A stretch of 64,000 nucleotides of DNA from Paralithodes platypus (GCA_032716605.1 CM064505.1:50230211-50294210); one strand, 5' to 3'. Shown: positions 1 through 10,251, counted from the first letter of the stretch. A program made the numbers and translations. The notes: generated from the sequence alone by a model not told the origin.

Positions 1-1
1 A

Positions 2-1195
2 ATTAAAGACAAGGCTGGCAAAATTACATCAAAAGACAACTATAGACCTATTGCCCTTGCCAGTATTGTAAGTAAGATACTAGAGTTAATCATTTTAGAC
101 AGAATCTCAGTGTATATCTCAACTAATAGTAATCAATTTGGTTTTAAAAAGAATCATGGTACGGACCAGTGCATCTACACTCTGAAGGAGCTAGTGGATG
201 GGTACATCAAAATGAACAGCTCTATTTTTGCATGCTTTCTTGATGCTAGTAAGGCATTTGACAGAGTCTGCCACAATATCCTGTTTGATAAATTAGCAAC
301 AAGGGGAGTGCCATCCTATATACTGAGAATCTTGAAGTACTGGTACGCCAATCAAACATTTAATGTAAGATGGGGTAACATTATTTCGGATTCCTTTACA
401 GTAACCAATGGAGTGAGACAGGGTAGTATTCTCTCACCTTACTTATTCAATGTATATATGGATGAATTAAGTGATAAATTGAATAAAGAGCAGATTGGAT
501 GTTATGGTGGGAATAAAATCATCAACCATCTCATGTATGCTGATGATCTGGTCATTATTGCACCGTCTTCTGCGGGTCTGAGCAAACTTCTTGATATATG
601 TGAATCTTTTGGTAGTAAACATTGTGTTAAATTCAACCCACTGAAAAGTGCTGTTCTTATATTTAGATCAAAATTACTGTATAAAAGTAAACTGCCAAAT
701 TTCTCACTCAATAATCAAATTATTCAAGAAGTAAACAAAATAAAATACCTGGGACACATTATCTCAAACGATTGCTCAGATGATGCAGATATCGGCCGTC
801 AGCGCAGACAGCTATATTTACGTGGTAACACCATCTTGAGAAAATTCCACATGTGTAATTGGGAAACTAAAGTCACTTTGTTCCGGACATATTGTTCCTC
901 TATGTACACGGCCCATTTGTGGTGGAAGTATAAGAGAGCCACCATAAATGGTCTGTGTACATCCTATCATAATATACTCAAGATGTTCATTGGTCTCTCT
1001 AAATATGAAAGCACTAGTATGGTGTGCACACTGTTGGATGTGCAGTGCTGTCGGGCTGTCATCAGGAGACTGGTGTACAGCTTTTTGCAGCGACTGCAAT
1101 CCTCCAGTAACACGCTGATTGTAGCTCTTTGGTCTAGTGATCATATCTATGAATCCCGTATTATATCTCACTGGCAGAAGCTGCTGCACACATAG
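2..1195 (+). CDS. LINE reverse transcriptase, C-terminal part of ORF2
   Basis: The frame is open from base 2 to the stop at 1195 (about 397 codons) with no internal stop, so the start lies outside the window. The RT palm-finger blocks are visible in order: an NYRPIAL block near base 40, a FLDASKAFDRV block near 235-270 carrying the first catalytic Asp, a GVRQGSILSP block near 410-440, and the YADD catalytic box at 536-547. Downstream is the usual thumb/C-terminal region, including a KIKYLGHIIS segment. No endonuclease or RNase H is seen, because any endonuclease would be upstream. The protein would copy element RNA by target-primed reverse transcription. The intact frame suggests a fairly young copy. 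Confidence 0.88.
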   Translation: MKDKAGKITSKDNYRPIALASIVSKILELIILDRISVYISTNSNQFGFKKNHGTDQCIYTLKELVDGYIKMNSSIFACFLDASKAFDRVCHNILFDKLATRGVPSYILRILKYWYANQTFNVRWGNIISDSFTVTNGVRQGSILSPYLFNVYMDELSDKLNKEQIGCYGGNKIINHLMYADDLVIIAPSSAGLSKLLDICESFGSKHCVKFNPLKSAVLIFRSKLLYKSKLPNFSLNNQIIQEVNKIKYLGHIISNDCSDDADIGRQRRQLYLRGNTILRKFHMCNWETKVTLFRTYCSSMYTAHLWWKYKRATINGLCTSYHNILKMFIGLSKYESTSMVCTLLDVQCCRAVIRRLVYSFLQRLQSSSNTLIVALWSSDHIYESRIISHWQKLLHT

Positions 1196-1484
1196 TATGT
1201 ACTGTAATGTAATATATAGGTCTAATTGAACTATGAGCAATGATCTGTGCAATAGGTGTTAACCAACATTGAGCAATAGCCTTAGTTAGCCTATCTGTGT
1301 TATATTGTGACAAAATGTGATATGTGCTCTATTCTGTAAATAGGCCTACTGTATTTTTTATTTTATTGTGTCTTTATTAATATATCTTTGTGTATAATTA
1401 TTATCTGTGCTCTGACGAGAAGTGTATGTGATATGGACCATTAGGTCGTACTGTATTTATACTGTATCTATCTTATGTGTCTGG

Positions 1485-1490
1485 AATAAA
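1485..1490 (+). terminator. Polyadenylation signal AATAAA of the LINE
   Basis: AATAAA lies just before the (ATT)n tail, about 290 bases after the RT stop codon. Confidence 0.6.
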
Positions 1491-1491
1491 G

Positions 1492-1514
1492 AATTATTAT
1501 TATTATTATTATTA
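1492..1514 (+). repeat. (ATT)n microsatellite tail
   Basis: About 7.5 ATT units form the 3' end of the LINE. Confidence 0.85.
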
Positions 1515-2080
1515 CTACATTCCTCCCCAAAATATTTGATTTTACTATGCTAAAATCACCTAGGTATAAGACACACACAATCACTCATACTGTAATGTAA
1601 ACCTAACCTTGTCACTGGTGTATGATGATCACCTTTGAGTAGAAAAAAACCTTCAACATTTACGTTAAAATTTCCACTGAGAGGGGAAAAACTCCTAAGC
1701 TTGCATCTCAAGCCAGTGACAAAACCCTAGTGGAAATCCACAAACTTACCACAAGGAAAACAAGTGGGAAAACCCACAATGACTATGGAAATCAAACTAA
1801 CTGGTACTGTAAGGTGTATCAATACATCGATAATATATTTAGAGATAATAGAAAAGAAATCCTAGTGATCCCGGCCGGTACTGTAAAAAACCCTCTCCTC
1901 TCGAGTGCGATGTCTTATGTGCTCTTGAGTACGATGCCCTTGGAGTCTTCGAGTAGCAGCGCAGGCCAACAACACAACCTGTGTACAAAAATTTCGGCAG
2001 AATCGTATGGAACACACTATATTCTATATCTCTCCTTACAATTAGTACAGTAAATCCTCAACTACACGATTAATATTACA
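1515..2080. other. Noncoding 3' region of the Gmr1-like element
   Basis: About 565 bases between the LINE tail and the RNase H stop. No coding region or LTR match was found. The only notable site is a purine run on the minus strand (GGGGAGGAA, 1528-1520) followed by TG, which could be the polypurine tract and the first bases of a lost 3' LTR. Confidence 0.4.
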
Positions 2081-3215
2081 CTACGTTGCAGTTGCTTCTC
2101 GAGCAACACTGCCTTCCTCCCCACAGATGTCTTCACCACTTACTAGTCTGGACAGAAGATCCGCTCTAACATTGTCAATACCCTTGATGTACCGGACTGA
2201 AAAGGAGAATTGTTGGAGGAACATTGCCCACCTCATTAGCCTAGCATTTGCATTCTTTGAGGTATGGAGACTGGTTAATGGAATATGATCAGTTTCTAAG
2301 GTAAATTTCTCCCCAAACAAGTAGAAGTAGTACTTTATAACTCCTACTACTGCAAGCAATTCCTTCTCAACAGTACTGTACTTAGATTCAGCTCCCTTGA
2401 GACGCCTGCTGTGGTATGCTATTGGGAAGAGCTTACCATCCTTATCTTGCATAAGGACTGCCCCCACAGCATCTTGTGATGCATCAGTACGCAGGACAAA
2501 GGGACATGAGAAATCTGCCAGATGTAGGATTGGTTGTTTAATGAGACAACCCTTTAGACATGTCAATGCTTCTTCCTGTTCTGGGCCCCATGCAACTTTG
2601 TTGGGTGAGTGCTTCTTAACTAGGTCATACAAGGGAAGAGCTGCTGTGGCGAACTGGGGTATGAAATCCCGATAGTACCCCACTAGACCTAGGAATGCCC
2701 TTACCTGTTTTTTCGTTGTAGGCCTAGGTGCGTCACGAATCTTGGTTATCTTGTCGTATTGACACCCGCAAAATCCATCTACCACGTGCCCTAAGTACTG
2801 TACTTGTGACTGACCGACTTCGCATTTACTGGGCTTCACTGTCAGATTGAACTTACGCAACTTACTCAACACCTTGTCCAGTAGTTGTAAGTGCTCGCTG
2901 AATGTTGATGAATGTACCAGGACATCATCCACGAAGATCTCCACGCCTGGTATGTCCAGCAGAACCTTACGCATCATCCGGTTGAACACTGCAGGTGAGT
3001 TAGTGAGACCAAATGGCAGCACAGTGTATTGGTACAGACCGTCAGGTGTTCCAAAAGCTGTGATCTTACGACTAGCAGGGTCTAAGGGTATCTGGAAGAA
3101 ACCCTTCGTCAGATCAAACTTTGAGAAAAAACTTGATCTTGCAAGACAGGCGAAGATGGTACGTGGGTCACACATGGGTTCAGCGTCCACCTTCGTTAAC
3201 GCATTCACCCTGCGA
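2081..3215 (-). pseudogene. Gmr1-like pol, second half: reverse transcriptase and RNase H
   Basis: This minus-strand frame continues RT after a frame break at about 3210-3230. It starts in the DYRR-VNAL block, then shows FDLTKGFFQIPL, the LPFGL block and the catalytic FVDD box (residues 92-95 of the open frame). The connection domain follows (YLGHVV, RAFLGLVGYYRDFIP), then RNase H with RTDASQDAVGAVL, the EKELLAVV helix and a terminal ADLLSRL. All major active-site acidic residues appear to be present, so this half is well preserved. At the break the upstream frame has KKDGG and the downstream frame resumes at DYRR. A few residues of the usual R-x-C-V stretch are missing, which suggests a small deletion rather than programmed frameshifting. 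Confidence 0.85.
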
Positions 3216-5385
3216 TAATCCCCACCCCACCATCCTTCTTATTTACGACTACCATTGGACTACAGTATGAGGATGACGACTTCTCGATGATGCCTGCAGC
3301 CTCCATCTCTCGTATCTCCTTTCTTACCCGATCCTGTAGTCGAAGAGGGATAGGGTACGGCTTGATTCTCACAGGGACCGTGCTGTTCAATTCGATGGTG
3401 TGACTCTCTACTCTAGCAATACCTGGCTTATCAGAGAACACGTCACCATACTTACCAAGGAGAGAATCCAGCTGACATCTTTCCTGGTCTGACAAACCTG
3501 AGCCACGTTGCACCTGCGTGAGACCTTCCTCCTGCCTATGTTTAGCTGTCACAGGACCATCACCTTCACTCTCCATGATCATTGCTGCAGCACTGGTAAT
3601 GGTGTCTGACTTACCATATTGCCCACGCACCAAGTCTAGGGTATCCAACATCTCAGGAGTTACAACCTTATTGCTGTGAAGGGACAGTGCCGCTCCACTT
3701 ACCTCTCGTTGGTAATACTCCTTCAACATATTGATGTGGAATCGTTTCTGACGATCCCCCATCTGGACTATGTACTGGGAGTCAGACACACGCTCAGTGA
3801 TCATGTAGGGGCCTTTCCACTGCGCTAGCAACTTATTGTTAGCTGTAGGCAAGAGGAGCAAGCACCGATTACCTGGGTCTAACATACGTACCTTAGCTTT
3901 CTTGTCGAAATAGCACTTTTGAACCTCCTGTGCCTTGGTCAATTCCTGCCTAGCTAAATCACATGTGGATTGTAGCCTCTCTGCAAGATCAAGAACATAT
4001 ATATAGGTGGTTTTTACCTCAGTGTCGGGTACCTCATCATCCCAAAGTTCCCTCAAGACTTGTAATGGGCCACGAACTACACGCTCATAGACTAACTCCA
4101 AGGGAGAGAACTTCAGTGAACTCTGGGGAGCCTCCCGGTACGCGAAGAGCAATGGGGCAATGAAGCGAGGCCACTCCTTTGGTTGGTCAGCCGTCATCCA
4201 CCGCAACATTTTTTTCAAAGTTCCACTGAACCTCTCACAAAGGCTGTTACACTGTGGATGGTACGGTGTTGTCCTAAGACCCTTGACAGACAATAACCGG
4301 AGTACCTCCATCATTCCAGAAGTGAACTGTGTACCCCTGTCACTCAACACTTCCTTGGGAATACCTACCCTACAGAATATCTCTAGCATGGCCTCGGCAA
4401 CTGTGGTTGTCTCGATATCCTTCAGCGCCACAGCCTCGGGCCACCTTGACGTGAAATCGACCAGAGTAAGTATATACCTTGCTCCGTTACTGGCTCTAGG
4501 GTTGATTGGACCTACAATGTCGACCGCAACTCGTTCGAAGGGACTAGAAATAATAGGCAAAGGTTTGAGCAACGCAGGCTTGACACTACCTCGGTTACAA
4601 GTCTTCTGGCTCACATCGCACGAACGGATCCACCTACGGACATCTGCTGATATGCCAGGCCAGTAAAACTCTACCTGAACTCGTTCCTCTGTTTTCTGTT
4701 TACCCATGTAACCTCCGAGTGCGGACTCATGTCCTAGCTTAACCACTGCCTCACGGTACTTCTTTGGGACCACAAACTGCCACTGTTCCTCACCGTTGGA
4801 AAATTGTACGACTCGGTAGATCCGACCCTTCTTGCGAGCAAACTTACACTTACGACCATGAGCTTCAAAGACTATGCCTTTCTCCAACCTTTCTCGAACA
4901 CTACCCAATGTCTTGTCCGACTGCTGCTCTTGAACAACATCGTGACTCTGGGCAAGCTCTGTGGAGGTCGAGACGGACAATGGCTTAGAACTTACCTTAG
5001 CCTTGGCAGCACTCCTGGTAACTGCCGCCGCACCTGTTTGCGTCGCTACGTCATTTCTGGGGCCAAAACTAGCAACTGGGATATTTCCGACAATAAAATC
5101 ATCTATAGGATCCTTCATCACTGCTGCAATCGTCCAACCTGAGAAGAATGGGGAGTCGACCTCTACACATGCTTCGGGAACAGTCATCACGGTACCATCG
5201 ATCATGCGGACGTGGATCCACTTACATGTGAACTGGTTGTCACCTACCAAGGAGTCACGCACAATGCAACCCGAAGACCCGTTGTCCCTCAGCACTTCGA
5301 CCGACACCCAACCTACAGTACCTGGCTGGACAAGGAACCTAGTCTGACTACCAAGTACACTTTCAGAACCCGATACTAGCCCTAG
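3205..5385 (-). pseudogene. Gmr1-like pol, first half: protease, integrase, start of RT
   Basis: The frame is open directly after the gag UGA (5388-5386) and is in phase with gag. Numbering from the first Met at 5307, a protease-like motif reads DNG at residues 8-10 (usually DSG/DTG), with a DFIVGNI flap-like segment near 70-76. Integrase follows: an N-terminal zinc-finger remnant (H193; the second His is Tyr200 in GYMGKQKT; C230; the partner Cys is replaced in CDVSQKTC), then the catalytic triad D263, D323 and E358 with the classic spacing, then a GPY/F module (GPY at 499-501). RT begins near residue 630 (KPYPIPLR, MEAAGIIEKS, VVVNKKDGG) and is cut by the frame break near 3210. Protease-integrase-RT order is the diagnostic feature. 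The zinc-finger substitutions suggest decay. Confidence 0.85.
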
Positions 5386-5388
5386 TCA
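5382..5388 (-). promoter_or_regulatory. Putative stop-codon readthrough site UGA-CUA-G between gag and pol
   Basis: Gag ends TTA-TGA and the next bases are CTAG. The frame then stays open in the same phase for more than 700 codons through protease and integrase. UGA followed by CUAG is the best-characterised leaky stop context, used by alphaviruses and some animal genes. This suggests that Gag-Pol was made by readthrough. That is inference: an ordinary nonsense mutation cannot be excluded from one copy. Confidence 0.6.
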
Positions 5389-6480
5389 TAAATCATGGCC
5401 TGGATCATGTGTTACAGCCTGAGTCTTATCCTGTTCTGTGACCTGATTCGCAGCTGCAGAATCCTGCTGACGGCCTCCCCAAGATCTCCACCGACCTGTG
5501 TTGCTTGAACCTGATGCATTTGATCCCCGAAACTGGTTATTCTGAGTGTGAGTGGGTTGAGCGTGAGACTTACCTTGACCCTTTTGATTTACCGGTACCT
5601 GCTGCTTGGCTGTCTCAGAGGAAACCTGGTTTTCTTTACCTTTGTGCCAGGTCTTCCTCCTCTGATACCCGTGGGCTTCAAAGAAGGCGTCAGCCTCAGC
5701 TGCCATACCCTGAACTGTTTTTACCTTATTTATTTTGAACTGTGCGACCAGTTCAGTGGTAGCAGACTTCTCAAACTGGGTTCGCAGCATGAGATCCCTG
5801 GTGTCAGGGGTGTGGTCTTTCTTCACCCAAACATCCAGGTAACCCTCTAGCCTTGCGAGATACTGCGTAGCTGTCTCCTTCTCCCCCAACATAGCCTGAA
5901 GATACTGCGTCCTAGCCGCCCGAGATGTTAGACCATACGCCTCCAACAAGGTGTCTTTCATCTCGTCGTAGCTGCACCTGTTGTCACCCAGACGATGCAG
6001 AAGGGACAGAGCACGACCTTCAAACAAGGACAAAAACTGCAGATCCTTCGTAGTGGCATCAAGATTATATTCGTCAGAGAAACGTTCGAACCTATGAATG
6101 AAAGGCTCTATGTCTTCACCCTCCTTGTACATAGGAAGCTTGATACGAGGCAGGACCCTCGAAGCCTCACCAGACCCATGGGACCAAGACCCAGTCTGAA
6201 TCAGTTCAAGCTGACGCGTGTGTTCACGTTCGGCTTCAGCTGCTGATGCTGCTGATGCTGCAGCTTGATATTCAGCCATGGCTCGCTCATGGTCACGCAC
6301 CGCCTGTGCTTCCTCTCTTACAAGCCTACGGTTCTCCCGTTCCTCATCTTTACGGGACTGTACATATTCCGTCAAAGACTGATTAGTCAGACCCAAATCC
6401 TTGCCTTCTTCGTAGAATACCTGAATAGGAATAGTTGCCATTGCTGCAAATTTATAGTGGCAAAAGACAATTTTATTCAC
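5386..6480 (-). CDS. Gag of the Gmr1-like element
   Basis: 364 codons from the first Met (6480); a second Met at residue 14 (6441), followed by ATIPIQVF, is an equally good start. Residues about 45-100 are Glu/Arg/Ala-rich and probably coiled coil. Residues about 110-225 form a capsid-like, helix-rich region (LPRIKLPMY, IEPFIHRFERF, ATQYLARLEGYLDVWV) that resembles the retroviral capsid C-terminal/SCAN-type fold; the SCAN domain is thought to derive from Gmr1-type Gag. The C-terminal third is Gln/Asn/Ser/Gly-rich and basic, without a CCHC knuckle, and may bind RNA. It is followed in phase by pol across one UGA. Confidence 0.8.
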   Translation of the reverse strand: MNKIVFCHYKFAAMATIPIQVFYEEGKDLGLTNQSLTEYVQSRKDEERENRRLVREEAQAVRDHERAMAEYQAAASAASAAEAEREHTRQLELIQTGSWSHGSGEASRVLPRIKLPMYKEGEDIEPFIHRFERFSDEYNLDATTKDLQFLSLFEGRALSLLHRLGDNRCSYDEMKDTLLEAYGLTSRAARTQYLQAMLGEKETATQYLARLEGYLDVWVKKDHTPDTRDLMLRTQFEKSATTELVAQFKINKVKTVQGMAAEADAFFEAHGYQRRKTWHKGKENQVSSETAKQQVPVNQKGQGKSHAQPTHTQNNQFRGSNASGSSNTGRWRSWGGRQQDSAAANQVTEQDKTQAVTHDPGHDL

Positions 6481-6716
6481 TAACCTATCAGGAGAGGATG
6501 CGTAGCCTCACTCGAGAATATAGATGCACTAAAAATAAAATCACATGGAGAAATATAATACACTTATCAGGAGATGATGCGTAGCCTCACTCGAGAAAAA
6601 AAATGCACTAAATTAAAATCACAAGGAAATAAATACACTTATCACGAGAGGATGCGTAGCCTCACTCGAGAAAAAAAATGCACTAAATTAAAATCACAAA
6701 TTAAAAGCTAGCCGTC
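6481..6716. repeat. Three tandem repeats (about 75-80 bp) in the Gmr1-like leader
   Basis: Three copies of a unit containing GATGCGTAGCCTCACTCGAG followed by an A-rich ATGCACTAAA stretch and AAAATCACA lie between the primer-binding site and the gag start. Copies two and three are closest to each other. Repeats in an untranslated leader could affect packaging or translation, but their function is unknown. Confidence 0.85.
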
Positions 6717-6726
6717 CACATCAGGT

Positions 6727-6743
6727 CCTGGTCACGGTCGCCA
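6727..6743 (-). promoter_or_regulatory. Primer-binding site, tRNA-Arg-like
   Basis: The minus strand reads TGGCGACCGTGACCAGG, two bases after the LTR end (...TGACA). The first dozen bases match the complement of an Arg tRNA 3' end including its CCA. Confidence 0.65.
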
Positions 6744-6745
6744 CT

Positions 6746-7077
6746 TGTCACGAGGTGGAAATTATATTTGTTTATATAACCCTTCCCCTGATCTTATGAA
6801 TTTTATGTAAAGCCTCAGTGAGCAATACACAACTACTGTATGCAGTAGAATTATATATTTATTATAGAGGTTACCTGGTTACTGGCTTGATAATTAGCCT
6901 AATAACATGTGTACAGCCTATAACCTAGGTTATAAAGGTATAAATATTATCATAGTCATTAAAGGTACTCTTGAAAATAAATACACATGCAACAGGCTGA
7001 AGTTGGTTCCCGTTTCATAGTTCCTAGTTCCCGATTCAAGTGTTAATGTCATTTACCTAATTAAAACGTCCCAAAAC
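6746..7077 (-). repeat. 5' LTR remnant of the Gmr1-like element
   Basis: On the minus strand the segment ends in CCACCTCGTGACA directly before the primer-binding site, giving a canonical CA terminus. Its own 5' end is not defined because a satellite monomer begins at about 7078. No matching LTR copy was found elsewhere in the window. Confidence 0.55.
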
Positions 7078-7252
7078 GTTGTTATGTTATAGCGGCAGAG
7101 ATAAGTTATATGCCACACAGAAGCTATATGTATAGGCTTTCCATTGCACCTATTATCAACTTGCAACGAACCTAAGAACCACCTCTAATAGAACCGAAAT
7201 AGTAACAAAATGGCATTTCCTCAGATAAAACATCCATAATTGTTGCTATATT
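7078..7252 (+). repeat. Single satellite monomer left of copy A
   Basis: This closely matches the monomers of the array at 18.7-24.6 kb (TTATAGCGGCAGAGAT, ATAGGCTTTCCATTG, CGAACCTAAGAACC). It ends in ATATT, the target duplication of copy A, so it was continuous with the array before copy A inserted. Confidence 0.9.
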
Positions 7253-8940
7253 TAAAATGCCCCAGAACAAGAAGCCCACCACAGAAGCCACGAGCGAACA
7301 CCACACAGAAACACCCGGAAGAAAGGTCCACAGAACGAAAGGACCAGCTGACCGAGCCCGCCATTCCAGGCAGGCCCAAGCCCGCAGGGCTAAACAGCTC
7401 CAGGACACACCCATTTACCTTTTCTAAAACCGACCATTTTCCACACCTCACGTACACTAACCCCTCGTGCCCTACACTTATTAACTACAAAGATGATGAA
7501 CAGGAATATACATTCATATTAAAAACACCCATGCCTGTCCCGACGTTGAGCCAATGCCAACACATCAGACAGCCATAATTATATCTATGTATGTTCTTGC
7601 ATCCGAGAAGTAGATGTTATATATCTTAGAAGTTAAAGCACCCACGCTGTCCCTAGATCTCTTATATCATTTTCCATGACGAGTATAGATATATGTAACC
7701 CGTGCTCAGTCGCCCCTTGCATTGCTCCTCTAGTAACTAAGTATTAATATTAACATTCCCTAACATCTTGTCTTGCCAGACTAAGCTTCTGAAGACCCAT
7801 CGCCCCATAAATCTATGTATGCAACCCTTAGGTTAAGTATTTTTATCCGCCATTGTGTTCACCTTTTTCCATTTACTTTCCACAATTGTCATACGTCTTC
7901 CCCTTGCCTCCTTCGTATCCACAGTCCACACTACGCCAATTTACTTCGTGTCTTACACCTCTTACCCCAACCAGAGATTATATAAGATAACCTGGTTATC
8001 AGTATCTGTCATAAGTACCCCGAAACAATAACTAAGTACCCCTACGAACTGCCACTGTGGTTGGTATTTTATATTTAATAGAAAACGCAGCTCCCAGGGC
8101 CAACTAATAGTATCCATAACCCTCTGACTGATCACATAACTCTATCTTTTCCAGACTCATATACCACCCCATAGTTGCATTCCCCGGTAGCATTTGGCTA
8201 ACGTATTCTACTGCCTTTTCAAACTTCCATATCAATTGTAGCCTAATGCCACCCCCACGCCCAGGGACCTTAGGGGCAAAATTTCCCTGTAGCCCTTGAA
8301 CTCTCCCCCCCCCCTCTCATTAAGACACCCGCGCTTCTCGACTCTTGTCCGACCTAGCCTCTCTCTCATACCTCTTGAAGATCCTTGAATTGTCCGTTAC
8401 TAACGCTCTCCAACCTTTTATATATATACTCCTATCCAGCCTACCTTCACTTAGTAGGCCAGAACAACATTAGAACTTTACTAGCCCCTTGCATGCCATC
8501 TATTCTCTTACAACACATTCACAACCCTGCACCCAATGGTCGTCGGTGCGAGGCTAGCCGCCCCGCCAGTAACTAACTTCTATTGTCATACTTCCAGATA
8601 AATGTGGCAGAGTTAGCAACCCAGTCTCCACCATATCCAGCAAACCCTACAATTAACAACCAGCCGAGTAAAACCAGCTAGCTAAGGCACCTTCGGTTTT
8701 GGTATTAAAGACACTCACATCTGTCTCATACACAGAGGGTTATTACAAACACTGGTGATATGGCAAGCCCCTAGCCACAGCCGCCGGACGACTAGATCAG
8801 AGAGGGCGCCCAGCTCCCCCTTTTTGCCCACCCGAGGAGGGAGACCCCCACCCCCGCGGAGGTATACCTGGCCCCTGTTTTGACTCTCGAGTCATTGCCA
8901 GGTAGCACAGGAATTCTTCCTATCAATGAACTAACCATGA

Positions 8941-9216
8941 ATGACTAACACCTTTACTAACCTCTATTACCTCACAATAAACCATTTACCTTTCTTGCAT
9001 GCTCTGATCACTAAATTAGCACCTCAGCTATACCATAGAATGAAGATTGAACAATCTAGAGAGACGCTCCTATCACAGCTGTCCCCATCCTCCTCGCAAA
9101 GTAGATCCAGTCTCTCTCCCCTAAATACGTCCAGTATAGCCAAAATAGTACCTCTTACTAAGGCTCAGTTATATGAAAATATAAAGGCTTCCTATCGCCC
9201 TGTGCCACAACAGTAA
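8941..9216 (+). CDS. Small LTR-internal ORF (91 aa), hypothetical
   Basis: Function unknown. The frame lies in U3, upstream of the TATA box, and is repeated at 17290-17565 in the 3' LTR. The 3' LTR of copy B keeps a related 73-codon frame (48913-49134, minus) with mostly conservative replacements (shared LITKLAPQLYHRMK and SSIAKIVPLTKAQLY). The 5' LTR of copy B has a small indel that breaks it. Ser/Leu-rich, no known domain. It may simply be a chance frame in a conserved LTR. Confidence 0.25.
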   Translation: MTNTFTNLYYLTINHLPFLHALITKLAPQLYHRMKIEQSRETLLSQLSPSSSQSRSSLSPLNTSSIAKIVPLTKAQLYENIKASYRPVPQQ

Positions 9217-9525
9217 ATACCATCTTACCTAGTCCCCATATCTATTGAGAGCTCAATTAAGTCCATAAGACTCGAGATCCCTACTGTCTGCAGGGTCCAG
9301 AACCGAGCCTATAAATCTACCTCCCGCCCCCAGTCAAATCAGTTGAAAGCTAGACACCAACCAGTGGTCACTACCCTGCAGTTTACCTCTAGCTCTGCCC
9401 TTGTGTTGTTCCGGAGTTGAGAGATTCCAGATCCGGCAGACTCCGTGGCAGAGAAGACTGATAGAAGCATCTGTCCATGTACAAGTCCTAACGTGCACCT
9501 TATAACCTTCACACAAATTCGTGGG

Positions 9526-9533
9526 TATATAAG
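9526..9533 (+). promoter_or_regulatory. TATA box of the copy A 5' LTR
   Basis: TATATAAG preceded by GTGGG. The same box is kept in all four long LTRs of copies A and B (also 17875-17882 on plus, 59103-59110 and 48600-48607 on minus). A start site about 30 bases downstream would give an R region of roughly 700 bases before the poly(A) signal. Confidence 0.6.
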
Positions 9534-10245
9534 TGTGTAGCCAGCAACGATCATCAAGAGATCCGACTTGAGAACTTCCTACATTTTGGACCATCTGGAC
9601 GGCCGAGGAACCAGTCGTTAGCCCCCAACATCACCGGAAGCAAGATAACCAGGACCAGATCTACCCATACTATTCAAGATTCATGTTACTAGTACTAAGT
9701 GTTATAGTACTAGCTTGATACGCACCTATTAACTTTCTATAAAGTGGCTAAGACCTTGCCCAGTGTAATTCATATTTAACCATTCCATTTGGGACGTACT
9801 AAGCGATCAGTGTTTTTTATTTACAGGCGACCTTGACTCTCGTAATTACCTTATTCAGATATTAAAACTCTAGTGATATCTAACGTTCGCCCACTGATTC
9901 GTGTTCTACATATTTCTGCATTAAGAATATCAAACTTAGTTCAGTACCCCCATGAGGTTGCTAGAGATTTCCGTGTTCTATAATATACGCGTCTAATCCT
10001 AACTGTGAGTTGCTACGTGGGCACGCGACCAGCCAGCAAGAGGTAAAATCAGTGACAGTGAATTATACGAATATATTGAGGTCTTCCAGTAAAATATAAA
10101 CTTGCTAATTAAACCCGTGATCAGAAGAATATACCTGAACGTTGGAAGTGGGAGACTAGGCTCCATCCAAATCCGCAAATGCTAGCAGTTCCCTTCTATC
10201 ATTTGTTTTGTGCAAATATAACTATCTTTCTATGCTCTTTATTTC

Positions 10246-10251
10246 AATAAA
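10246..10251 (+). terminator. Poly(A) signal in the copy A 5' LTR
   Basis: AATAAA about 140 bases before the LTR end, conserved in copy B (58363-58368, minus). In the 3' LTR it would set the RNA 3' end. Confidence 0.6.

Larger units (their letters stand above)
1..1514 (+). mobile_element. Non-LTR retrotransposon (LINE), 3' portion
   Basis: A reverse-transcriptase frame is already open at base 2, so the element continues upstream of the window. The coding region is followed by about 300 bases of A/T-rich 3' UTR, an AATAAA signal at 1485-1490 and an (ATT)n tail, which is typical of LINE families that end in a microsatellite instead of poly(A). The tail directly abuts the polypurine tract of the next element. 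The clade was not determined. Confidence 0.88.
1519..7077 (-). mobile_element. Gmr1-like Ty3/Gypsy LTR retrotransposon, degraded
   Basis: Reading on the minus strand: an LTR remnant (7077-6746), a primer-binding site, a leader with three tandem repeats, gag, a UGA stop, then protease, integrase, reverse transcriptase and RNase H, ending near a polypurine tract at 1528-1520. Integrase upstream of RT is the Ty1/copia order. Within Ty3/Gypsy it is known from the Gmr1 group, and the RT and RNase H sequences here are Gypsy-like. The 3' LTR is not recognisable in the window: a putative TGTAG start at 1519 runs straight into the LINE tail. A frameshift in RT shows that the copy is dead. The upper boundary at 7077 is approximate because a satellite monomer follows. 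Confidence 0.8.

Noticed and set aside
3210..3235. Programmed frameshift within RT of the Gmr1-like element
   Set aside because: Residues of the conserved RT block are missing at the junction, so a deletion is more likely than recoding.
9334..9594. Minus-strand ORFs in the LTR of copies A and B
   Set aside because: They run against the element and overlap the TATA region; no domain; probably chance.
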